This document shows, one piece after another, positions 54,000 to 64,000 of a DNA stretch of 64,000 nucleotides. Each line of letters starts with the position of its first letter. Position 1 is the stretch's first letter. The notes under the pieces were generated by a model. The model did not search any database. It worked only from the letters and a program-made list of their open reading frames with translations, and was not told the DNA's origin. Source of the DNA: Kingdonia uniflora (taxonomy: Eukaryota > Streptophyta > Magnoliopsida > Ranunculales > Circaeasteraceae); the NCBI GenBank assembly GCA_014058105.1, contig JACGCM010001217.1, positions 1,302,001-1,366,000 of the forward strand. The letters are read 5' to 3'. The position numbers and the translations under genes are program-made.

Positions 54000-56900
54000 A
54001 TAAATCCTAGGGTGTAACCCTAGTTGAGAGATGATTTGCAAACTTTGCTTCTTGAGAGGCATGGTCCAAGTACGCTACACCAAACCCTTGTATCTAAAAT
54101 ATTATTGTATTAAATATCAATATCAGCTTCAATTATATCTCTGCTTGAAATTGACTAAAAACTTTTGTATTATTTGAAAACCTATCTCTACCGGGTACAG
54201 TGTTTCTTCTTCGAAGTATCTCCATCATATTTGACAATTGGGTGATCATTTTTTTAAGAGTTGATCGTGAACTGAACTGGTAGCTGACATGTCTAAACGA
54301 GTCAAATGATGGCTGCTCGTGCATCAAATATGACGATCACAGCTAATGAGGCGACTATAAAATTAAGTATCTAATCATTATTAAGAATTTGGTAATTTGC
54401 CTGTAAAAGTGCTAATGCCAGCTGATTCTTGACTTATTATGTCACTTCAAATACTTGATTAGTTGGTGTTAGCCTACGTGGTTGTATAAAAAATCGACCG
54501 TACTTGGTGCATGCATGTAATCCTGGAATATAAATCTGTGCTCTTTCATGTGCTCCATAAAACATGCTTGTTTAAATAGTTAAGTACAGCTTTAAGTCAT
54601 AACTAATTAAGGAATGAGACAAAGTTTGAGTATATAATTAATGTGATTAATAAAGAATGATTCATCCAGTAAAAGAAATACTTCATCCACGTAGACGTAG
54701 CGTAACATTTCATTCAGATAGCGAAATGACAAAAGACAACTCTTTTACCTCTTTTCCATGTATTGTTTCTTATACTGAACATAGCACAAATTGGCATAAA
54801 ACTATAAAGTACAGGGCCGTGTGTGCCTGCTTCTTAGTTTATAAGAAATATTTATGTTATTTTAGACTTAGGCGTAAACGTGCATGGTTAAATACAAGTT
54901 TGTAAGCACTTGCGATCAATTTAATACCGAATATACCGCATCTTGAATTCTTGTAGAAGTGAGTGAGTCATGTTATATATGCTCTTTGTTTATGTGCTTT
55001 AAGGTTAGACTTTTTAGCAATGATAATGTAAAAGATTATAAAGCATTAATGCCACAAATATTTTTCTCTTCGTTGAAAAGCCTTAATTTTAGATAATACT
55101 CTTATATATGCTTTCCACTTCAATCGAGTTGAACACTACGGCTCTTAAGTTATGAGTCATGGCTGAAGGATTGGCCTCAAGATGTAGTGACACTTTTCCT
55201 GTTTCAGGCAACCCTGATTATTCAAGGTATTTGGCAATGTGTAGGTGTTTGGTATTAGTAGTACTCCACGAATACCAAAAGAACGTTACATTGGCTAAAA
55301 TTAAAAACATTTTCAGTTGTTTACCTATGTGGAACAATACTTGCGCAACAATGAAGCATTAAACACACAAAACCCCTAGGAAATTCATTAGGACGCTAGG
55401 AAAATAAAAATGATGGAATGACATTTATTTCCTGCATGCTAGCACGGAGAAAATAAGAGATACTTTTTTTGTTTGGTTTTTCTTTTTTCTTCTTATCTCA
55501 TTGCATCATGCAAGTGAAACTTTGTTCCTATTTGAGGAAGAACATAGGAATGGCAAAAACTTGTATTTCTTGAAGCCTCTCATTAGTTCGCTTTTTCTTG
55601 CTGGCATCACTAACAGACCAAATTGATGGTATTTGTTGCTGCTGGTTTCACATTCCCGCTTTCCGTTGGCACACAGGAAAGCAAATTTAATATCTATATA
55701 TACATATAATTATTGATTTTTGGCCATATGGGGTTTGACATATGTTGATGTACATTTATAGTGTATTAGTGTAGCAAGTAAGTAGAGAATACCATATAAG
55801 CTCATTTTGCATATGGGGCCTATTTATTTTTAAAAACTTAAGTTCCGCAATATTATTTGCCTCGTCCAGTCTGTTCATAATCCATATCATAGCTTTTAGG
55901 GTTCTTCAACCTCAATTTTTTTTTTTTATGTTTTTAGAATGTAACACGTAAATATAATTTACAAAGTCTCCCATGAATACAGATGGGTTTGAAAGGTAAG
56001 TTTCGAAACAAAGAGGGGGACAATTAGAACTCTACTAACTTAGGATAAGTTTGTGCTCATCATACTCATACTTATACTCACATATTAGACAAATGTCTGT
56101 ATTTATGGCAAAGCACATAAAGTAGGGGGTTGGGGCATTATAAGTTGGCTTATAGTAGTTTAATTAAAAGGCCAACTAGAGTAGTGTTGAGTTGCATGCA
56201 GCTACTAACAACTAAGATTGGGTATTGATAACAATAATTAGTAGGGCCATCGAGCTAGGTTTTGAAGTTTGATGTGATATATATTTGTCTACTATGGCTT
56301 ACCCCAAGAACAAATATTGAAATACCCAATTGGAACAAAAGTGCGTTCTGAAACGTGGACAAATTAATTAAAAGTCTTGAAATATCGGGATTTCTATTAT
56401 ATAAACCTTACTTGATTACAGCTATCATTGTGTAAGAAAGTAAGCGTCCATAATAATTAAGGAAAAAACCGATTAATTATTAATCAAAAAGAAATGTATA
56501 GCACTAAATTTGCATTACAATAGTGTGGACAAAATAATTCATTGATTAGACGTTCCATAATACCGGATAGTGTGTATATAGCAACAGTCCCTTTTTCACT
56601 TCAGTATTCCAAAAAAGTAAATTGATCCATACTATAGGCATTACCACTTCAAAACAATTACATTTTAACTGGTGACTGGTCTTTGGTTTCTTACTGGGCA
56701 CAAAATCTAAATATAAACATTAGGGGCCGAATTCTACAGATATTACCACTGTCGTGAAAGTAGAAACGCTTTGGGTCACACTAGGAGTTTTTCTTCTTCT
56801 TTTTCTTCAGCTAACGCTTCATGACCGGCCTAGCTCACATGTATTAGCATGTTAGGATTGTCTTAATTTTTTGGATCAAGCTATTTTAGATGCTCTCAAA

Positions 56901-58750
56901 CATTTCAAGAAATATGAAATATTATTTATGTTACTTAGGCCATGTTTGTTTTTTGGTCAAGGGTGAGAAGATGTGAGATGTTTTGAAAATTTCTCACCCT
57001 TTATTTATTTATAAAAGTTAGAAGAATCTCCTGAAAAAATAGAAATTAGAAGTTATGTTAGAAGTTTGGCTCTCACTTCTAACCTCAAACCTTTTGCACG
57101 TAAGCTTAAAATCTTCTAAAACCTTACATGTAGCCATGAGTAAAGAGTTGTATATTTCCAGCCAATCTAAAATAACTAGCCACTTTTACATTTTATCATA
57201 AATTAAGGAGAAAAATAATCTATTTATTTAAGGGAGAGAAAGAAAAGTGGTAAAAAGTGTAAACGTGTTTGAAGATGAGTTAAAGTGATGTAAGAGAAAG
57301 GAGACCTAGTCATTTGCCACATGTAGCTATTTTTTCTCTTGATAGGAACGCTAAGTATGGCGATGGCTATTATCCAGCTCCTGAAAAAGAGCTAATTAAG
57401 ATATTTTGATCCCTATCGCAATTATAGCCAGCCTGTTGCTGATGCTCTTATTAGAAAGGAAATGACCCCCTATATGAGTGAGGATCCTAAAGTGTCAAAT
57501 CTATTTTTTAATGCCATGTCCATAGCATGGAGAATATATTGGAACTTAGTTAAAACACAATACATATGACAACCTTTGTAAAGGAGAGAAAAGATTGAGA
57601 TAAAATACAAAATCTTCTTAAATTGATTGACCCTTTGCATATAAATTGCTCAACAGATTGACATCACTACCACCTTTAGCTTTTATTTTATTTTTGACTC
57701 TAGTAAGCAATAGTTATATATTGCATTACATGTGTCTAGACCAATCTTAAGTTTTCTAGAAATCAAACTTAATATCTCCCCCCCAATCAAATACTCATTA
57801 CTTGAAGTTATGACTAAGCACTATGTAAAGATATTTGATTCAATATTTCAAATATAAATGGGATATGTAAAATATCACACTATGATCATGGGCACTCATA
57901 GTATTTTCATTAATTTATGCATATATAGTTGTTATATATGAGTCATAATCCATGGGTCCTTTGGTTGGAAGTTAGGACCCCATTGTGTCCATGAAAACTT
58001 TTTGCTCTTATTGCATTACAGAATTAATTCTATAAATTATCGAGTCGGGTGGTTGTTGGAAATACTTCCTAATAATGGAAGTATTTTCTCGTCTCCAGCA
58101 ACAAGTACAAAATGAAAACTTAGAATTGATAATGAAAATTTATAATAGATCTTGGTTTGTGGTACGGACAATGTTTCTCTTATATGTAATTTCTCTTTTT
58201 AACTTGCTTATTAGACCAGGAATGTTTTTTACAGTATAACCTCGATAAGATAATATTGTTGGGATAAGGTAAAACCTATTAATTAAATGTGAAGAAATAT
58301 CTAAAATAACATGAAAAATTGAAGAACAACAATGCATGCAGCTAGTTTCGTAAAATGGTACTTATACCTCAATGTAGAAGCTGTATACAATGGTAGTAAA
58401 TACTGTAAGTTAGAAAACTAGGGTTTTCAGGTCTAAAAAATAATAGCAAACCAGGATCTGAATCGTAAACATGAGACAGCAGTGAACATGATGCAAACAT
58501 TATCTTTTTCATCACCTGATACATCTACAAAGACAGAGTGTACAATAATATGTACTTGGACATTTTTTATGACCTAAATCATAAAATAACAAAAATGTGG
58601 GTATCAAAAAGTAAGAAAATAAAACATGGCCCACGATTTATAGCCATATTTGAGCAAAACTACAAAACTCCACAGCTGCAAGTATCATCCACATCAATCA
58701 TCACCGAGTCGGCCATAACTAACCTTCTGGTGAGAAAATGATCGTGTACA
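54000..58750. other. Intergenic; no gene recognised
   Basis: This is AT-rich sequence without a recognisable protein domain, RNA gene or array. Open frames at 54657-54905 and 55159-55362 show no motif. One MITE-like stretch is listed separately at 56939-57130. Homopolymer T and A runs are common. Confidence 0.6.
56939..57130 (+). repeat. PIF/Tourist-like terminal fragment
   Basis: It starts GGCCATGTTTGTTTTTTGG, a common plant Tourist-type terminus, then GGGTGAGAAG, AGTTAGAAGAATCT and CACTTCTAACCTCAAACC. The order matches 3640-3880 on the opposite strand. The opposite terminus is not found, so it is a fragment. Confidence 0.4.
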
Positions 58751-58920
58751 TTAGAGCACCCACAACAGCTAGATGTACCCTGACGTGGCAGGGTGAATTC
58801 CAAATCCACCATCTTTTTCACTTAATTCGTCTCCCAGCGGCTAGGTGAATACGTGACGTGGCAAGAGCAAAATGCATCCAAGGGTGGATTTTCCACCCTG
58901 AGGGTGAATTCACGCCGTAC

Positions 58921-59137
58921 GGTTCTGAAGTGTGCGTAGCCATAACGCGCGGTTCAGAAGTGCGCGTACACACTTCTCCCCTAAGATGATAACACGTGTC
59001 CTCCCATCCAATGGTTCTTATTAAGCGCAGTTCTGAAATGCGCGTAACTTCAACGTCTAGGATTAAACCACTTGGACGACTGAGATTTAAAGATTTTCAA
59101 ACAGCTAGTTTTTGCCGCGCGGTTCAGAAGTGCGCGA
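58921..59137 (+). repeat. Four GCGC-flanked subterminal repeats
   Basis: Copies at about 58921-58938, 58946-58968, 59025-59047 and 59116-59137 share the core GCGCGGTTCAGAAGTGCGCG with small changes. The best copies have complementary CGCGC and GCGCG arms. They lie between the TIR and the transposase promoter. Confidence 0.8.
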
Positions 59138-59223
59138 CATAAGCCTGCATAAAAAATATCTTTGGTTTCCCATTATTTCACCTGAGTTTTTCCCTAATCA
59201 AACTTCTTCAACAAGATGCTCAA

Positions 59224-59236
59224 CGGCTATAAACGG
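59224..59236 (+). promoter_or_regulatory. Candidate TATA box of PIF transposase
   Basis: CGGCTATAAACGG lies about 120-130 bp upstream of the transposase ATG, the right distance for a plant core promoter with a short 5' UTR. Sequence match only. Confidence 0.45.
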
Positions 59237-59343
59237 CTAGTTTTTTTTTCTCTATTCATAGCCCCCATTCATCTCCAACTTTCTTCTACAATCAACTCAT
59301 TCATCTTATATCTCAAAACTCAACATTTTTCATTTCTTATCAA

Positions 59344-60690
59344 TTGCGCCGAATCATGTCTGACGAAATCATCCAAGACCTGCTCAGGCCTAACACATCT
59401 CTTTCATCTTGGGAGTTATCATCTTCATCATCGTCCAGTGACGAAGAGCTATTCCGACGTCAAGTTGAGTTGTTGCACGAGTATGGCAAGATTATGTTTG
59501 TGATGGGAGAAGCAGAAGAAAAAGAGCAAGAGGCGGCATCATCACGGAGGCGGGGAGGTAATAAAAGGGGACAAATTGACAAGCGGAAAAGCCGTGAGCA
59601 TAAATTGGGGGAGGATAGCTTTAACCGGGATTACTTCGGTGACAACCCAAGATTTAAAGGTATCTCATTTCGTCGTCGATTCCGTATGAGCGAAGGTGTG
59701 TATCAACGTATTTATCACCAAATACTTTCTTCGAACCCATATTTTATTCAAAGAGAAAATGCCGCCAAGACTATGGGCTTATCCTCGCACCAAAAGATAA
59801 TGTGCGCACTTCGCATGTTATGTTACGGTACGAGCGCAGACGCCCAAGAAGAATACCTTCGGATTGGGGAGTCTACGGCTATTTTGTGCTTAAAAGAATT
59901 TTGTAAAACTATTATAGCACAATTCAAAGCTCAATACCTTAGATCTCCCAATGAAGACAATACATTACACTTGTTAGAAGTGAATGGATCGCGAGGCTTC
60001 CCGGGGATGTTAGTTAGTTTAGATTATATGTATTGGAAATGGAAGAATTGTCCTACAGGGTGGGCAGGGCAATATACCGAGTATAAGAAAATCCCGACGA
60101 TGATTTTAGAAGCGGTTGCATCCCAAGATCTTTGGATATGGCACGCATTCTTTGGGGTGCCCAGTTCTAACAACGACGTGAACGTCTTGTATCAAGGGTG
60201 GCTTTTCAATAACTTCTCTAATGGAGTTGTACCGCCATGCAATTATAATATAGGCACGGTACCGCACACTATGGGGCATTACTTAGCAGATGGAGTCTAT
60301 CTAAGATGGCAAACACTTATTCAAACCATAAGAAATCCGTCCAACGATGCCGAAAGATATTTTTCGAAGATGCAAGAAGTATGCCAGAAAGACGTAAAGC
60401 GAGCTTTTGGGGTATTACAAGCTAGGTTTCAAATATTGGCACACGGTGCGCAATTTTGGAAACCTGGTGATCTAAGAAATGTTATGTACGCATGTATAAT
60501 CTTGCACAATATGATCATTGAAGATGAACGTCATACTTACATCCAGCAAATGGATATTGATCCCGAGTTTAAAAAATCTGTGGATACTTGGAAGGAGGAC
60601 TTAAATCCAAGACTTGCGATCAACACTATGGCAGAGTACATCCAGAAGGTTCGTGAAATTAGAAATGATGGAGCTCATTTCCAATTATGA
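59344..60690 (+). CDS. PIF/Harbinger DDE transposase (HARBI1/ALP1-like), intact frame
   Basis: A 448-residue open frame; the second Met ('MSDEIIQDLL', 59356) may be the real start. It has a Ser- and Glu-rich N-terminus, a basic patch 'SRRRGGNKRGQIDKRKSREH', then 'FRRRFRMSEGVYQRIYHQIL' (the HTH-like region of PIF proteins). The DDE domain has 'LVSLDYMYWKWKNCPTGW' (first Asp), 'MILEAVASQDLWIWHAFFGV', 'GHYLADGVYLRW' (second Asp) and 'KDVKRAFGVLQARFQIL'. The third catalytic residue is normally Glu in VERAFG and is Lys here. The transposase would cut DNA in the nucleus at TTA sites, but this copy should lack strand-cleavage activity. Length is normal for the family, and no stop or frameshift is seen. 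Confidence 0.93.
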   Translation: MRRIMSDEIIQDLLRPNTSLSSWELSSSSSSSDEELFRRQVELLHEYGKIMFVMGEAEEKEQEAASSRRRGGNKRGQIDKRKSREHKLGEDSFNRDYFGDNPRFKGISFRRRFRMSEGVYQRIYHQILSSNPYFIQRENAAKTMGLSSHQKIMCALRMLCYGTSADAQEEYLRIGESTAILCLKEFCKTIIAQFKAQYLRSPNEDNTLHLLEVNGSRGFPGMLVSLDYMYWKWKNCPTGWAGQYTEYKKIPTMILEAVASQDLWIWHAFFGVPSSNNDVNVLYQGWLFNNFSNGVVPPCNYNIGTVPHTMGHYLADGVYLRWQTLIQTIRNPSNDAERYFSKMQEVCQKDVKRAFGVLQARFQILAHGAQFWKPGDLRNVMYACIILHNMIIEDERHTYIQQMDIDPEFKKSVDTWKEDLNPRLAINTMAEYIQKVREIRNDGAHFQL

Positions 60691-61154
60691 GATGAACTTG
60701 TCGCGCATTTGTGGAGTCGAAAAGGGGAAAAGTAATTGTAGTCTTCATCATTGTTTGTTTATTTTCTAAAGTAATGTATTTTATTTCTAAGTTTAATGTT
60801 AAAGTTGTAATGTATTTTATTTCCAAGTCTTCATCATTGTAACACTTTAATGAAACATAGTTTACTGCTTCTGCTTTTTGATTTTATATTAATTTTAAGG
60901 ATTACGAACCATTAATAACAATTTTATTAAAATAATAGATCTTAATAACTACTATTAACGCCAATCATTCATCACTAGAAACGTCGTCATCACTTGGATA
61001 CTATTCCTTCAACTTCTTTGAATATTTTTTAATCTGCTTCTTCATACAACGCCTTTGTGCCGGTAGTAGGTTACTTGGGTTTGTTGTCATCACCTTAAAC
61101 ATATGCGAGTCGTCGAAGGCTTTTTTTCGAGTTAGCTCCGCTTCACGCCTCCTT
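60691..61154. other. Spacer between convergent PIF genes
   Basis: AT-rich 3' UTR-like sequence with a small internal repeat (AATGTATTTTATTTC, twice, 60774-60823). No gene. Confidence 0.6.
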
Positions 61155-62483
61155 TAAACTTCAACATTTTTCATCAACTTTAGTTCCTCTCGTGCTCTAA
61201 CTTTAGCTTCCTTTTCCTCTTTCTTCTGCTCGTCTCTCTGATTCCATGACTTCATCATGTTGGACGTTGTCTCAAGAATCCTCTTCCCCCAAAAACCTAT
61301 ACTTGCCTTTTCTGCTTCTTTTGCCTTGTATTTTTTTTGGCCGTCTGGTCGTACATCCCTACAAGAATATAGTGGTGCATCCACGTCGATAGAGTCATCC
61401 AAAATTATGATATTTGGAGTGTCGAATGTAGGTGTTTCAGGATCGGTATTGGTATAGTTACCCGGGCTAAATTTTACTTCCTAGCAACGTTGCGGTCGGG
61501 ATGGCCGATGTGATGAATTTGTGACCATTTTAGGCAAGTTTCCAAAACTTTGTACGCTTTCCTAAGTTTAAATGGTTTGCCTTGTACTTGAAAAAATGTA
61601 TCGTTTGCCATACGTTCATAAAAATCAAGTTAGAAAATCTTTTAGAGTATGATTTACCTTTAAACATTAAAGAAATGAGAAAATTAAATGAAATACTTAC
61701 GAAGTCATCCGTTCCAATACCGGTATGATGTCGGCTCTCAAGGTCCTGAATGATACCTCTATAAATTGAACATTCCTTATTGAGCCGCCCCTTATATGTA
61801 CAATTGACACCGTTGTACGATCGCCACATCGATTGGTCAACATAGAAGGAGTTAAATTGATCACGCACCTTGAACCAAAATGTAACAGCTTTTTGGTTGT
61901 TTGTGGTAGCGAGGTTTTGAGATACTTGGGACCAAGCGCATGCAAGATTCATGAAGTCATCGAATGACCAATTCTTGGAGTTGGAGTATTGTTCTTTGTC
62001 GTCATGAACATCATCCGAAGCCTCAAGTATATCCTCAACTATAATAGGTGTCGATGCCATTTTTCTTGTAGACTTTGCCTTCCCATGAGTCCATGTATTA
62101 CTTCTAGTAAGAACTGGATTGAGTTTCTTGGAGATGACCGGAGAGACAACCGGAGATGCAACCGGCGATGTATTAAGATTTAAATCATTTAAACCCCATG
62201 TACCTTGCATCGGCGTGGTACTCGAACTTCTACCGGCGAAACAAGTTTGAGATGAATAGTATGGAATTCCCGGTTGAGGGTACGAGCTCGTATACCCATC
62301 AAATTGAGGGTAATATCCTTGATTTGGGTAATAAGGGTAGTATCCATGGGTTTGAGATTAAAATTGATTGTCGGATGGCGGGAATTATTGGCGAACATGG
62401 TGATTCTGACCTTGGGAAGTGTTAGGCATTTGCGGATCAAATGTACCGAATTGATGAGGAAATACGTTTCCTTGTTGGTTCAT
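61155..62483 (-). pseudogene. PIF/Harbinger second ORF, Myb/SANT-like, broken
   Basis: It starts 'MNQQGNVFPHQFGTFDPQMP' (62483), a Gln/Pro/Tyr-rich head, then meets two TAA stops ('HHVRQ' stop, 'SDNQF' stop). The frame reopens at 62210 ('MQGTWGLNDLNLN'). The Myb/SANT-like domain reads 'NWSFDDFMNLACAWSQVSQN' and 'NNQKAVTFWFKVRDQFNSFY'. A probable intron at about 61620-61700 leads to 'GKPFKLRKAYKVLETCLKW' and, after another stop, 'CRDVRPDGQKKYKAKEAEKA' with a charged helical end at 61155. In PIF elements this protein helps the transposase bind the ends and enter the nucleus. The stops make it non-functional. Confidence 0.8.
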
Positions 62484-62609
62484 ATTAGAAGATTGAGAGT
62501 GGTTTTGAGAATTAGATTGAGAGCTTGAGGAAGACAGTGGTTTTGTTTGTAAGGTAAGGAGGGAGGATAGTGTAGAAGATTAAAAGGGAGGAGAGTGTAG
62601 GAGATGAAT

Positions 62610-62626
62610 GGCATTTATAGATGACA
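62610..62626 (-). promoter_or_regulatory. Candidate TATA box of PIF second ORF
   Basis: The minus strand reads CATCTATAAATGCC about 130 bp upstream of the ATG at 62483, preceded by AACGGCTAG, which also occurs near the transposase promoter. Confidence 0.45.
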
Positions 62627-62640
62627 AATACTAGCCGTTA

Positions 62641-62770
62641 ACAAGTGTCTAAAAAAAATATATTCGTTAATATGGCCGTTGAGTAACTTGTACAATAAGT
62701 TTCTAAAACAAAAATATAGCTGTTAATATGTCCGTTGAGTAACTTGTACAACAAGTTTCCAAAAATATAA
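62641..62770 (+). repeat. 55-bp tandem repeat
   Basis: A unit beginning ACAAGTGTCTAAAA and containing GTTAATATGGCCGTTGAGTA then ACTTGTACA is repeated at 62641 and 62696, with a third partial unit at 62751. It lies just upstream of the second PIF ORF. Confidence 0.8.
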
Positions 62771-62881
62771 TTTTCAAAATAAAAATTATATTAAAACTCT
62801 GAATAAAACATAGTTTAAACAATATTAATACACAACATAGTTTAAACAAAATATAAATAAAAGTTCTAAATAAATCATAGC

Positions 62882-64000
62882 CTAACTAGGATGACCTCTC
62901 TTCGTTTGGCGGGCGCATCTGCCATGTGTGAGACTCTCGTCATAGGTACATTGTACAACCAGTTCAGTCTGGTAGAAAATTAACATCTCAGCTAGTCTAT
63001 CAGACGTCTCTCGAATGACCTCCTGTGCCCAGCTCAGCTCCCTCATCAACTCAGTATTGCTGTCAGTTAGTTGCCTCGAGTATTCATATGCCGCATACTG
63101 TAATCCTTGGTTTTGATGCCATAACTCATCCATACTATATATAGGTAGACACGGGTATGGTACCTACATCACCGGGATCGGTATCCGTCTACGTTGATCG
63201 TTCGGTCCCGCCACATCCATGAACTATCCAATATCACATGGATCGCCGGTCGTCTGAACACCATAGTCTTGCACCTGTGAAGACGTAGCTAAACTCGACG
63301 TAGGTGGAAAGATTACATCGGGCCTCACTAGATCACGCCCGACCGACCAAATATTTCCCGTCTTCTTTACTAAACTGCAACCGATCTTGGGATTTGGATG
63401 AACGAGACGCTAATATGTCATGTAATCTACGTCGGGAAAAAGATAATCACGACCATTGTAGAAGTCCACATCCTTCAGACTCTGATATAACTCTCGATCG
63501 TACCTTGGGAATTCCATAATCTTCTGAGGGGGGTCGTTGGGCACACTATCAAGCCCGGTCATCTGACGCATACACCGGTCTCCTAAATACCAAAGTGTAC
63601 CGTGGCCGTATGGGACTAACACCAATGGAACCCTCTGGGTACTCAGTGCTGATGTAATACTTACCTCTGGATGTCTCAATTGCCTAGGCCTATACCATGG
63701 TTGCCAATCTATGTTGGTTCTATCCATCCATTCTATCATATCTCTGATCACAGCAAAAAAAGTGATGGATTTTAGACCCGGTACTCGCCCTTTCATCTCT
63801 CCACCAAAAAATACGAGGATAAATATGGTTAAAGTTTTGTACCTTAACTAGATACATTCTAACCCGATAGTACTCGAAGAACAAGTACCCCAACACCGCA
63901 TAGAATCCGGTAATCAATTTCTTTACCTTTCGGGCCTCAGAACTGAGACTTCATCAAACCCCCGATACAAAGCCGCCATAATCGGCGTACCCCAGTCAAA
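62882..64000 (-). pseudogene. Plant mobile domain (MAIN-like) transposon gene, degenerate, runs off window
   Basis: From the right edge the minus strand reads 'FDWGTPIMAALYRGFDEV' (63940-63999), then a frame break, 'LITGFYAVLGYLFFEYYRVR' (63850-63917), and in another frame 'QRVPLVLVPYGHGTLWYLGD' with 'RCMRQMTG' (about 63550-63640). These are the typical blocks of the plant mobile domain (also annotated as serine/threonine phosphatase 7 long-form homologue): WGTPI, RLxxL and W..YLxxRVxRQ. A helical C-terminal part (62882-63133) begins 'MDELWHQNQGLQYAAYEYSR'. Frameshifts and stops show decay. The 5' part is beyond the window. Confidence 0.7.

Larger units (their letters stand above)
58754..62640. 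mobile_element. PIF/Harbinger element, left end present, right end not found
   Basis: The left end, GAGCACCCACAACAGC, follows TTA (58751-58753), the PIF target site. It matches the MITE TIR at 53470 except for one base in the first 16. Inside are a transposase ORF (plus) and a Myb/SANT-like ORF (minus) in convergent orientation, the standard two-gene content of PIF elements. No matching inverted end is seen before 64000; a mobile-domain pseudogene follows at 62882. Confidence 0.75.

Overview
The window is plant nuclear DNA, most likely from a flowering plant and probably a eudicot. It is AT-rich, has spliced genes with GT-AG introns, and contains plant-type Ty1/copia, Ty3/gypsy, MULE, PIF/Harbinger, hAT and LINE remains. 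I found one intact conventional gene. Almost everything else is transposable-element sequence at different stages of decay.

Layout. 0.7-2.5 kb: gag and one LTR of a minus-strand Ty3/gypsy (Tat-like) element. 2.6-3.8 kb: end of a PIF/Harbinger transposase followed by a small ORF with a viroplasmin/RNase H1 hybrid-binding domain. 5.6-10.0 kb: a broken Tnt1/Tork-type copia element. 11.4-12.2 kb: a small hAT-like element inside a SINE-like sequence. 13.2-30.5 kb: a giant (about 17.3 kb) Mutator-like element with matching terminal inverted repeats. It holds a degenerate mudrA transposase on the plus strand and a ULP1-like SUMO-protease gene on the minus strand (the Kaonashi type of MULE). Between them lie a tandem pair of coiled-coil pseudogenes, small ORFs, a long ACAAATGA-type satellite and a LINE fragment.

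31.1-51.4 kb (minus strand): a complete 13-exon gene for a GT77 arabinosyltransferase of the XEG113 type, which extends arabinose chains on extensins in the Golgi. All twelve splice junctions join in frame to give 632 residues. The gene has been stretched to 20 kb by a chromovirus in intron 8, a non-autonomous copia element and LTR-like repeats in intron 6, and a possible solo LTR just after the stop codon.

51.4-58.7 kb: intergenic DNA with a Tourist-like MITE (TAA target duplication) and an 89-bp duplication of its end. 58.75 kb to the right edge: a PIF/Harbinger element with an uninterrupted transposase ORF (third catalytic acid changed to Lys) and a convergent Myb/SANT-like second ORF, then a plant-mobile-domain (MAIN-like) pseudogene that runs off the window. 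The terminal sequence of this PIF element matches the TIR of the MITE 5 kb away, so the two belong to one family.

How it fits together: the window shows a housekeeping cell-wall gene kept intact among, and interrupted by, successive transposon insertions. The most unusual structure is the giant MULE, whose internal TCATTTGT motif changes strand near its middle.
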